Assembly: GCA_963834725.1 (NCBI GenBank)
Contig: CAWICN010000001.1
Location: 1,302,001-1,366,000, forward strand
Direction of reading: 5' to 3'
From: PALSA-693 sp963834725
Lineage (GTDB): Bacteria > Actinomycetota > Acidimicrobiia > Acidimicrobiales > Palsa-688
Length of the DNA stretch: 64,000 bases
Part shown: in pieces, positions 1-6,597 of the stretch
Layout: the number at the start of each line of letters is the position of its first letter
How positions within the stretch are numbered: position 1 is the stretch's first letter
Notes under the pieces: generated by a model
What the model saw: the letters and a program-made list of their open reading frames with translations, nothing else
Told to the model about the DNA's origin: nothing
Database searches by the model: none
Program-made: the position numbers and the translations under genes

Positions 1-231
1 GGGACCGGCGCCGCCGGTGCTGCGGTCGCCATCGTCCATCAGCACGGTGGCCCGGCCCGGCTCGGCCTCGGACTGGCATTCGCGATTGCGGCGTCGGGGG
101 GCCTCGTCGCCCTGGGAATCGCACCGAGACTGCCGGCGACCACATCGCCCCGGCTCGCCGGAGACGGATCCGGCGCGCCGGAGCACGGGAAGATCGGGGA
201 AGATCGCGGGGTTGCCGTTGGTGATGAGTGA
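1..231 (+). CDS. C-terminal end of a membrane transporter (MFS-like), 5' partial
   Basis: The frame is open from base 1 to a TGA at 229-231 and gives about 76 residues. The segment from GTGAAGAAVAIVHQHGG to a following stretch rich in Leu, Gly, Ala and Ile reads as a loop plus a final transmembrane helix, then a polar charged tail. This matches the end of a major facilitator superfamily permease, but the diagnostic part lies outside the window, so the family is an inference. The stop overlaps the ATG of the next gene by 8 bases, which suggests one transcript. Confidence 0.55.
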   Translation, partial: GTGAAGAAVAIVHQHGGPARLGLGLAFAIAASGGLVALGIAPRLPATTSPRLAGDGSGAPEHGKIGEDRGVAVGDE

Positions 232-925
232 CTCTCAAACCCATACTGACCCGGCCCAGTCTGACCCGGCCCAGTCTGACCCGGCCCAGTCTGACCCGGC
301 CCAGTCTGACCCCGCCCTGTCCCGGGATACGGCCGATTTCTGGTTCGATCCGCTGTGTCCGTGGGCCTGGATCACATCCCGTTGGATCCTCGAGGTGGAG
401 AAGGTGCGTCCTGTCGAGGTCACCTGGCACGTCATGTCCCTCGCCATCCTCAACTCCAACCGCGATGACCTTCCGGAGGAGTACCGGGAGCGCATGAAGC
501 TGGCGTGGGGGCCGGTGCGGGTATGCATGGCGGCGGCCCAGTCGCAGGGTGAGTCCGTGCTCGGACCGCTCTACACCGCCATCGGGACTCGTTTCCACAA
601 CGAGAAGCAGCCACGGGACCGGGCAACACTGGCTGCCGCCGTGACCGACGTCGGACTTCAGGCGTCGCTCGCTGATGCCGTCGATTCGACCGAGTACGAC
701 GACGCCATCAAGGCATCACACGACAAAGGCATGGGCCGGGTCGGGCAGGACGTCGGGACACCGGTCATCAGCGTCAACGGCAGCGCCATCTTCGGCCCTG
801 TGGTCACGCCGATACCCCGCGGGGAGGCGGCTGGCCGGCTGTGGGACGGCGTCGTGCTCGTGATGGGAACCGATGGCTTCTTCGAACTGAAGCGGACCCG
901 GGACCGCAGCCCCGTGTTCGACTGA
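224..925 (+). CDS. DsbA-family thiol oxidoreductase (Rv2466c/Mrx-2-like)
   Basis: A 233-residue thioredoxin-fold protein of the DsbA/2-hydroxychromene isomerase superfamily. FWFDPLCPWAW (residues 39-49) and the WITSRW and VGTPVIS segments resemble the mycothiol-dependent reductase Rv2466c. That family, as I recall it, carries a CPWC active site; here the second Cys is Ala (Cys45-Pro-Trp-Ala), so the enzyme would be monothiolic. The N-terminus carries a QSDPA repeat (residues ~8-31) encoded by 15-bp tandem repeats and not part of the fold. A GTG at 221 is an alternative start; the frame extends further upstream but there it overlaps the preceding transporter. The fold is clear; the substrate is not known. 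Confidence 0.8.
   Translation: MSDSQTHTDPAQSDPAQSDPAQSDPAQSDPALSRDTADFWFDPLCPWAWITSRWILEVEKVRPVEVTWHVMSLAILNSNRDDLPEEYRERMKLAWGPVRVCMAAAQSQGESVLGPLYTAIGTRFHNEKQPRDRATLAAAVTDVGLQASLADAVDSTEYDDAIKASHDKGMGRVGQDVGTPVISVNGSAIFGPVVTPIPRGEAAGRLWDGVVLVMGTDGFFELKRTRDRSPVFD
247..318. repeat. 15-bp in-frame tandem repeat in the DsbA-like gene
   Basis: Four identical copies of TGACCCGGCCCAGTC (247-306) are followed by a partial diverged fifth copy. They encode QSDPA pentapeptides ahead of the conserved domain. The unit length keeps the frame, so copy number could change without breaking the protein. Confidence 0.95.
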
Positions 926-992
926 CCCCGGCCCGGCCAGCCGCGCCACGCCGCGATCGCGACCCCGTCTTCGGCGGAGAGTGAGCGCGAAG

Positions 993-1018
993 GTGGCGCG
1001 ACCCGGGGGCCGCGCCAC
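993..1018. terminator. Bidirectional hairpin between convergent genes
   Basis: Perfect 8-bp arms GTGGCGCG and CGCGCCAC flank a 10-base loop, between the stop of the DsbA-like gene (925) and the stop of the alcohol dehydrogenase (1042, minus strand). There is no T tract, as is common for actinobacterial terminators. Function is inferred from position and stem strength. Confidence 0.5.
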
Positions 1019-1041
1019 TCCGGCGAGAAGAGCTGGAAGCG

Positions 1042-2151
1042 CTAGAAGGTGATCACGCCGCGGAGGTTGCGGCCCTCGCGCATGTCCTCGTAGCCCTGGT
1101 TGATCTCCTCCAGACGGTAGGTACGGGTGACCAGTTCGTCCAGCTTCAGCTGACCGTCGGCATACAGCGCCAGCAGCCGCGGGATGTCGGACCGCATGTT
1201 CGCCGACCCGAACAGAGAGCCGACGACCTGCTTCTCCATCAGCGTCAGATCCAGCGGGGCCATGCTCACCTGGACCTCGTGCGCCGGATGCACGTTGGTG
1301 ATGACCACCCGGCCGCGCTTGGCCGTCACCGCCAGGGCGGCGCCGATCTGCTCGCCGTCGCCGACCCCCATGGTCATGATCACCTTGTTGGCCATGCGTC
1401 CCCACGTGACGTCGCCGATAACGGACTGGGCCTCCTCGAGCGAGGAAGCGGTGTGCGTGGCCCCGAACGCCAGGGCCTGTTCGCGTTTGAACGACACCGG
1501 ATCGATGGCGAAGATCCGGTGGGCTCCCGCCAGCTTGGCCCCCTGGATGGCGTTTATGCCGATGCCGCCGATGCCGACGACGGCCACGTCATCACCCGGA
1601 GCGACGGCGGCGGAGTACACCGCAGAGCCCCACCCCGTTACAACCCCGCAGCCGAGCAGGCAGGCCTTCTCCAGGTCGATGTCCGGTTCCACCTTGATGC
1701 AGCTGGCTTCGTTGACAACCGTGCGCTCCGAGAACGTCCCGAGCAGGCACATGAGGCCGAGGTCGGTGCCGTGGGCGTGGTGCCGGGCGGTGTGATCGCT
1801 GATCTGGCGGCCGGAGGCCAGATGCTCGCCGAGGTCGCAGAGGTTGCTGTGACCGGTCGCGCACGAAGGGCAGCGGCCGCAGGCCGGTACGAAGCCGAAG
1901 ATGACCTGGTCTCCCGGCGCCAGCCAGTCCACCTCGGGGCCGACTTCCTCGACCACGCCGGCGCCCTCGTGGCCGCCAATGATCGGCAGCTCGAACGGAA
2001 GGTCGCCGGTGAGCAGGTGCTCGTCCGAGTGGCACATCCCCGAACCGACCAGCCGCACCAGCACTTCGCCCTGCTTCGGAGGATCGAGGTCGATCTCCTC
2101 CACGCTCCAGTCCTTGGCAACCTCCCACAGAATCGCGGCTCGCGTCTTCAT
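1042..2151 (-). CDS. Zn-dependent alcohol dehydrogenase (NDMA-dependent type)
   Basis: A 369-residue medium-chain dehydrogenase. Catalytic zinc ligands are visible in GMCHSDEH (Cys40) and GGHEGAG (His61-Glu62); structural-zinc cysteines lie in CGRCPSC and HSNLC (residues ~91-105); and the Rossmann motif is VGIGGIG (~200). It would oxidise an alcohol to an aldehyde. The family resemblance is to actinobacterial enzymes assayed with nitrosodimethylaniline, which hold their cofactor tightly, but the substrate cannot be read from sequence. The start is ATG at 2151, preceded by AGGGGAGG. A flavodoxin-like gene and an alkA gene lie upstream on the same strand. Confidence 0.88.
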   Translation of the reverse strand: MKTRAAILWEVAKDWSVEEIDLDPPKQGEVLVRLVGSGMCHSDEHLLTGDLPFELPIIGGHEGAGVVEEVGPEVDWLAPGDQVIFGFVPACGRCPSCATGHSNLCDLGEHLASGRQISDHTARHHAHGTDLGLMCLLGTFSERTVVNEASCIKVEPDIDLEKACLLGCGVVTGWGSAVYSAAVAPGDDVAVVGIGGIGINAIQGAKLAGAHRIFAIDPVSFKREQALAFGATHTASSLEEAQSVIGDVTWGRMANKVIMTMGVGDGEQIGAALAVTAKRGRVVITNVHPAHEVQVSMAPLDLTLMEKQVVGSLFGSANMRSDIPRLLALYADGQLKLDELVTRTYRLEEINQGYEDMREGRNLRGVITF

Positions 2152-2270
2152 GGACGCCTCCCCTCTGATCGCTTGAGTGCGTGAAGTGTAGCCATGTGGT
2201 GGGACGGCACCCACCCCCGGAAGGCTGGCGGCGAGCGCCGAGGGCGGCCCCGTCGGCGCAGGGGCCGGCC

Positions 2271-2726
2271 CTACAGGGTGAGGCCCGCCGCCAGCGCGCC
2301 GCCGAGCTCCCGGGCCGCGTCGAGATCGGCGGGCCCCGGCTCACCCGCCACGACCAGCGGGGCCTGGGCCGCCTTCCACTGCAACCCGGTCACGATGGTG
2401 TCGAGGGCGCGGAGGGCGCCGGTGGCGTCCTGGTTGGAGTGCAGATAGACGCCGAAGGGACGCCGCCGGGTCGCCTCCAGGCACGGGTAGTAGATCTGAT
2501 CGAAGAAGTGCTTGAGGGCACCGGAGAGATAACCGAGGTTGACCGGGCTCCCGAGCAGGTAGCCGTCCGCGGCGAGCACATCGACCGCGGTGGCCACGAG
2601 GGCCGGTCGCACGACCACCTCCACGCCGGTGATTGAAGGGTCGCTGGCACCCTCGATCACGGCCATATGCAAGGCGTGCGTGGCCGGGGACACCGTGTGG
2701 TGCACCACGAGCAGCGTCTTTTTCAC
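2271..2726 (-). CDS. Flavodoxin-like / NADPH-dependent FMN reductase family protein
   Basis: 151 residues with a flavodoxin fold. The first strand is KTLLVVHHTVSPATHAL, with a phosphate-binding loop, followed by DGYLLGSPVNLGYLSGALKHF, a typical FMN-reductase substrate-loop pattern. It probably carries FMN and passes electrons between a nicotinamide cofactor and a small acceptor. It starts with GTG at 2726, overlapping the TGA of the upstream glycosylase by four bases (GTGA), so the two are probably translationally coupled. A link between the two activities is not obvious. Confidence 0.72.
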   Translation of the reverse strand: MKKTLLVVHHTVSPATHALHMAVIEGASDPSITGVEVVVRPALVATAVDVLAADGYLLGSPVNLGYLSGALKHFFDQIYYPCLEATRRRPFGVYLHSNQDATGALRALDTIVTGLQWKAAQAPLVVAGEPGPADLDAARELGGALAAGLTL

Positions 2727-3463
2727 CGGGTAACGGCGCTCTCCGCAGCCCCGGCGTAGATCTCGACAGCCCGCCAGCAGTACCAGGCGGCGATCGTGCG
2801 GTACGGGCGCAGCTCGTCTCCGAGCAGACCGAGCTGCTTTGCGGTCGGGGTCGGTATCCCCCATGCCAGCCCGTACCCGCGGCGCACGCCCAGATCGCCG
2901 GTCGGCCACACGTCGAGACGCCGCAGTTGGAAGATCAGAAACATGTGGGCGGTCCACTCGCCGATGCCCCGAACCGCGGTCAGGCGGCTGATGACCTCTT
3001 CGTCAGACTCCCGGCCGAGCTTCCTGGAGTCGAGTACCACTGTGCCGCCGAGGGACTTGGCGGCAAGGTCCCGCAGCGAGACCACTTTGGCGGCGGACAA
3101 GCCCGCCGTGCGCAGGGCATCGTCTGACAGCCCGAGGAGGGCCTCGGGATTGACGCGGCCGTCAAGGGCGGCCACCAGCCGGCCGTGGATGGCCGCGGCG
3201 GCGGCCCCGGCGAGCTGCTGATAGGTGATGGCCCGCACCAGAAAGCCGAAGTGGCTCTCCTGTGTCGGCCGCAAGTGAATGGGGCCCGCGATCGCCACCA
3301 GCTTGGCCATCACGAGGCTCCGCTGAGCCAGCAGAGCGGCTGCCGCCCGGGGGGTGATCCTTTGGCTCAACGCCGCGTCCGGCCGTCCGATGTCCGCGGC
3401 GACGGTGGTGACGACGACCAGAGCATCGGGTAGGACCCTAGCCGTGTATCGACATGGGGTCAC
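2723..3463 (-). CDS. alkA: DNA-3-methyladenine glycosylase II (short AlkA)
   Basis: About 246 residues of the HhH-GPD superfamily. AITYQQLAGAAA begins the domain, LTAVRGIGEWTAHM is the helix-hairpin-helix, and the catalytic Asp lies in WPTGDLGVRRG. It excises alkylated purines in base-excision repair and, unlike E. coli AlkA, lacks the N-terminal domain. The start is uncertain. GTG at 3463 is the most upstream choice that leaves room for the divergent desaturase; no ATG lies between it and the conserved domain, and a TTG closer to the domain is possible. The coupled downstream gene is a flavodoxin-like protein. A second AlkA module lies at 8077-9519. Confidence 0.8.
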   Translation of the reverse strand: MTPCRYTARVLPDALVVVTTVAADIGRPDAALSQRITPRAAAALLAQRSLVMAKLVAIAGPIHLRPTQESHFGFLVRAITYQQLAGAAAAAIHGRLVAALDGRVNPEALLGLSDDALRTAGLSAAKVVSLRDLAAKSLGGTVVLDSRKLGRESDEEVISRLTAVRGIGEWTAHMFLIFQLRRLDVWPTGDLGVRRGYGLAWGIPTPTAKQLGLLGDELRPYRTIAAWYCWRAVEIYAGAAESAVTR

Positions 3464-3538
3464 TTGACGTGCCAGACTCAAGTGGACGAGGCACCAGCCC
3501 GACGCCCAACGGCCGCCTGATCGAGAGACGAGGTCGCA

Positions 3539-4510
3539 TTGTCCACCACTGAGGCGCTGCTCGATCCCCCTTCCCCGGCTGAGCCTTCCGAGCAAAACGA
3601 TCCGGTTGAATACAAGACGATGGCCCAGCAGGTTTCGCTGGCGCTCTTCATCATCGGGCCTTTCCTCGCGCTCCTCGTCGCGGTGCCTTTGCTCTGGATG
3701 GCCGGATTCCTGTCCTGGCCGGACGCCGTCATCGCGGCGGTGATGTACGCCGTTTGCGGCCACGGGATCACGATCGGGTTCCACCGGTACTTCACCCATC
3801 GGGCGTTCCGGGCCCAACGGTGGTTACGCGTCACCCTGGCCGTGGCGGGCAGCATGGCCATCCAGGGACCCGTCATCCAGTGGGTGGCCGACCACCGCAA
3901 GCATCACCGCTTCTCCGATCGCGAGGGCGACCCGCACTCGCCCTGGCGCTATGGCGACAACGCCTGGGCGTTGGCCAAGGGATTCTTCTACTCCCATCTG
4001 GGCTGGTTGTTCGATTGGGAGAAGACCTCGGAGCACCGTTACGCGCCAGAGCTGCTGTCGGACCGGGTCATCCGCTGGGTGTCGACATCGTTTCCGCTCT
4101 GGGTTGCCGTATCCATGCTGATCCCGCCCCTGATCGGCGGTCTATGGACCTGGTCGTGGTGGGGTGCCCTGACGGCTTTCTTTTGGGGCAGTATGGTGCG
4201 CGTCGCCCTGCTCCACCACGTGACCTTTTCGATCAACTCCGTGTGTCACATCAAGGGTCGGCGTCCGTTCAAGACGAAGGACCGCAGCCAGAACGTCTGG
4301 TGGCTGGCCCTGCCGTCCATGGGTGAGTCGTGGCACAACTTCCATCACGCCGACCCCACCTCCGCCCGTCACGGGGTGCGGTTCCTGGAGATCGACACCA
4401 GTGCGATGCTGATCAAGCTGATGGAGAAGCTCCGTTGGGTCAGGGATGTCCGCTGGCCCGACCCGAGCGTGATCGCCCGCCGGCGCATTGGGGTAGAACC
4501 GGCAGGCTGA
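3539..4510 (+). CDS. Acyl-CoA delta-9 desaturase (DesA3-like, di-iron membrane enzyme)
   Basis: 323 residues with the three histidine boxes of membrane fatty-acid desaturases: HRYFTH (82-87), DHRKHH (118-123) and ESWHNFHH (263-270). Hydrophobic pairs precede and separate them (residues ~30-75 and ~175-215). It should insert a cis double bond into a saturated acyl-CoA using oxygen and reductant. The start is TTG at 3539, with GAGACGAGG upstream. The stop codon lies inside the left end of a repeated inverted-repeat element (4507-4634). With the methyltransferase/FAD-reductase pair nearby it could supply the oleoyl-type precursor for 10-methyl branched fatty acids. Confidence 0.9.
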   Translation: MSTTEALLDPPSPAEPSEQNDPVEYKTMAQQVSLALFIIGPFLALLVAVPLLWMAGFLSWPDAVIAAVMYAVCGHGITIGFHRYFTHRAFRAQRWLRVTLAVAGSMAIQGPVIQWVADHRKHHRFSDREGDPHSPWRYGDNAWALAKGFFYSHLGWLFDWEKTSEHRYAPELLSDRVIRWVSTSFPLWVAVSMLIPPLIGGLWTWSWWGALTAFFWGSMVRVALLHHVTFSINSVCHIKGRRPFKTKDRSQNVWWLALPSMGESWHNFHHADPTSARHGVRFLEIDTSAMLIKLMEKLRWVRDVRWPDPSVIARRRIGVEPAG

Positions 4511-4634
4511 GCGCTTCAGATCTCAACCACGTCGACCACGTCGATGATCTTGCTCCCGAAGATGGGCGAACGGGAAAGTCCTGGCGGCCCCAGCAAGCGG
4601 ATCAGATCATCAACATGACTGAGATTCGAAGTAC
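4507..4634. repeat. Terminal-inverted-repeat element, copy A (MITE-like)
   Basis: The left end CTGAGCGCTTCAGATCTCAA and the right end TGAGATTCGAAGTAC are imperfect inverted repeats of each other. Both match copy B at 35003-35127. The inner parts GTCGATGATCT and AGATCATCAACATG continue the pairing. Relative to copy B the left arm has a 9-bp internal duplication (CACGTCGAC then CACGTCGAT). The middle ~50 bp differs from copy B. It starts within the desaturase stop codon and ends 63 bp before the stress-protein gene. No transposase is seen in the window. Confidence 0.8.
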
Positions 4635-4697
4635 GGAAAGAGGCGCCGTTTCGCAGGCAGTTGGCGGAGGCGCTCAACGGCAACAAGGGGGACTGGT

Positions 4698-5135
4698 ATG
4701 GGATATACCCGCATCCTGGTCGGAACCGACGGCTCCGCTACTGCAGACCAGGCGGTGCAAATGGCGGCCGAACTGGCCCGCCAGCTCGGCGCTGAGCTCC
4801 ACGTGGTCACCGCGTACCGGACGGCCCCCGGCATGGGCAGCACGTCCGGGGGAGGCCTGAGCGATATCACCGCCGGGGAAAGCTTGCGCGCCGAGGCCGC
4901 CAAGGAGATCGCCGAGAAGGCCGTCGACGCTTGTGGCGAGGGCCTCACCGCCGTTGCCCACGCCGCATCGGGCTCAGTAGCCGACGCCATCGTGGACACG
5001 GGCAAGTCGGTCGGCGCCGACCTGATCGTGGTCGGCAGCAAGGGCATGCGCGGCGCCCGGCGGGTCCTCGGTTCCGTGCCCAACTCGGTCGCGCACGGGG
5101 CGGAGAGCGCCGTCCTGATCGTCAAGACCACCTGA
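4698..5135 (+). CDS. Universal stress protein (UspA family)
   Basis: 145 residues, a single Usp domain of normal length. The N-terminal strand RILVGTDGSATADQAVQ and the ATP-binding signature GSKGMRGARRVLGSVPNS near residues 112-130 (the G-2X-G-9X-G(S/T) pattern) are intact, so it should bind ATP. Such proteins act as soluble nucleotide-binding stress regulators. The start is ATG at 4698, just after GGGGGACTGGT. It stands alone, with the inverted-repeat element copy A directly upstream where a promoter or leader would lie. Confidence 0.9.
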   Translation: MGYTRILVGTDGSATADQAVQMAAELARQLGAELHVVTAYRTAPGMGSTSGGGLSDITAGESLRAEAAKEIAEKAVDACGEGLTAVAHAASGSVADAIVDTGKSVGADLIVVGSKGMRGARRVLGSVPNSVAHGAESAVLIVKTT

Positions 5136-5183
5136 CGGGCCCGCCCGAAGGCGGAGCGCAGCTCGGGGGTGGTGGCCGGCTGT

Positions 5184-5206
5184 CCGCTACCCCGCGGCGG
5201 GTACGG
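5184..5206. terminator. Hairpin between convergent genes
   Basis: CCG-C-TACCC and GGGTA-CGG form an 8-bp stem with one bulged C and a 6-base loop. It lies between the stress-protein stop (5135) and the methyltransferase stop (5230, minus strand). It could terminate transcription from both sides; there is no T tract. Confidence 0.4.
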
Positions 5207-5229
5207 CCGCGTCCGCAAGCCCTCCAGTC

Positions 5230-6504
5230 CTAACGGGGGACCCTCGAGCCGCGGGCAAACGTGAGGCGCTCGAAGGGCATTCCCGACAAACCTTGCTCGG
5301 TGCGCACCGCCAGCACCTGGTGGAGCTCGATGCGGCGTTGCACGAAGCCCAGGCGGGATGCCGCCAGGTACAGGCGCCAGACCCGGGCCCGCCCCTCCCC
5401 GACCTCGGCGACGGCTTCGTCCCAATGCTCATCGAGATTGGCGCCCCACGCCTCACAGGTGCGGGCGTAGTGCTCCCGGAAGTTCTCCTCGTGGCGAATC
5501 TCCAAGCCGTTGTCCTGGAGAACGGACACGATGGTGCCGACCCCCTCGAGCTCACCGTCGGGGAACACATACCGATTGATGAATCCGCCTGCTCTCGGCG
5601 GCGCGTTTGTGACCGGACGGGTGATGCAGTGGTTGAGCAACCGGCCCTGCGGACGCAGCTTGCTGGCCAGGAATCCGGCGTAGCCGGCCAGGTTCTTGGC
5701 CCCGATGTGCTCGGTCAGCCCGATGCTGCTTACCGCGTCGAAACCGCTCTCGGGAACGCTGCGATAGTCGTCGTGGCGGATCTCGGCGAGATCGGAAAGA
5801 CCGAGCTCGGCGATGCGCTTCTGGCCGTACTCGGCCTGCTGGCGGGACAGGGTCACACCAATCACTCGGGCCCCGTACTCGGCGGCGGCGTGCAGCACCA
5901 TGGTCCCCCAGCCGCAGCCGACATCGAGCAGCCGCTGTCCGGGCTGCAGGTCGAGCTTGCGGCACACCAGGTCGACCTTTTCCTCCTGGGCCTCGTCCAG
6001 CGACGCTCCGTCGTTGGGGTAGACCGCGCAGGTGTAGGCCATCGTCGGTCCGAGGATCCACTCGTAAAACCGGTTGGACACGTCGTAGTGGTGGCTGATG
6101 GCTTTCGAATCCCGTGACAGCGAGTGACGCCAGCCCCACCACAACCCTGGATGCCGCTCCTCGGGTGGCGGGGCCAATGGGAACAGGATCCAGGGCCCGA
6201 GCCGGCGCAGCACCTCGAGTCGCTCCTGCCAGGTCACGGCCCCGACCTCGTCGCGGGCGAGCATCTCCAGGGTGGCAAAGGTGTCGCCTTCCACGTCCAG
6301 GCTGCCCGACACATACGCCCGGGCCAGCCCCAGATCGCTCGGTGCGGTGGCGATGTACCGCAACGCTCGAGCGTCGCGGATGATGATCCGGGAAACCGGA
6401 TCGGGCGGTCCGGCGGAGCTGCCGTCATAGGCCTCGATGCAGATAGGGCGTCCAGCCGCGAAGACACCGGCCAGTACCGGGGCCATTTGCGAACGAGGTG
6501 GCAT
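5230..6504 (-). CDS. tmsB: SAM-dependent fatty-acyl methyltransferase (CFA synthase / TmsB type)
   Basis: 424 residues of the cyclopropane-fatty-acyl-phospholipid synthase family. SHHYDVSNRFYEWIL opens the catalytic part, LLDVGCGWGTM is the SAM-binding motif, and TCAVYP, SIGLTEHIG and LNHCIT lie where the family places its active-site Cys, Glu and His. It adds a methyl(ene) group across an acyl double bond. The gene upstream on the same strand is an FAD-dependent oxidoreductase, the arrangement known for TmsA/TmsB (BfaA/BfaB), which make 10-methyl branched acids such as tuberculostearate, so that role is favoured over cyclopropanation. The start is ATG at 6504 after GGAGCCGGAG. Confidence 0.8.
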   Translation of the reverse strand: MPPRSQMAPVLAGVFAAGRPICIEAYDGSSAGPPDPVSRIIIRDARALRYIATAPSDLGLARAYVSGSLDVEGDTFATLEMLARDEVGAVTWQERLEVLRRLGPWILFPLAPPPEERHPGLWWGWRHSLSRDSKAISHHYDVSNRFYEWILGPTMAYTCAVYPNDGASLDEAQEEKVDLVCRKLDLQPGQRLLDVGCGWGTMVLHAAAEYGARVIGVTLSRQQAEYGQKRIAELGLSDLAEIRHDDYRSVPESGFDAVSSIGLTEHIGAKNLAGYAGFLASKLRPQGRLLNHCITRPVTNAPPRAGGFINRYVFPDGELEGVGTIVSVLQDNGLEIRHEENFREHYARTCEAWGANLDEHWDEAVAEVGEGRARVWRLYLAASRLGFVQRRIELHQVLAVRTEQGLSGMPFERLTFARGSRVPR

Positions 6505-6521
6505 CGTGTCTCCGGCTCCTT

Positions 6522-6559
6522 GCCTAGTAGGGATTCTGGGGCCTGGTAGGGATTCTGGG
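6522..6559. repeat. Two 19-bp tandem direct repeats upstream of tmsB
   Basis: GCCTAGTAGGGATTCTGGG (6522-6540) is followed at once by a copy differing at one base (6541-6559). They lie in the 93-bp gap between the FAD-oxidoreductase stop and the methyltransferase start. They could be a tandem regulator site or a chance duplication; no binding protein is known to me. Confidence 0.8.
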
Positions 6560-6597
6560 GTGGCCCACACGCCGGCGACGCGGGGCCACTTCGACCA

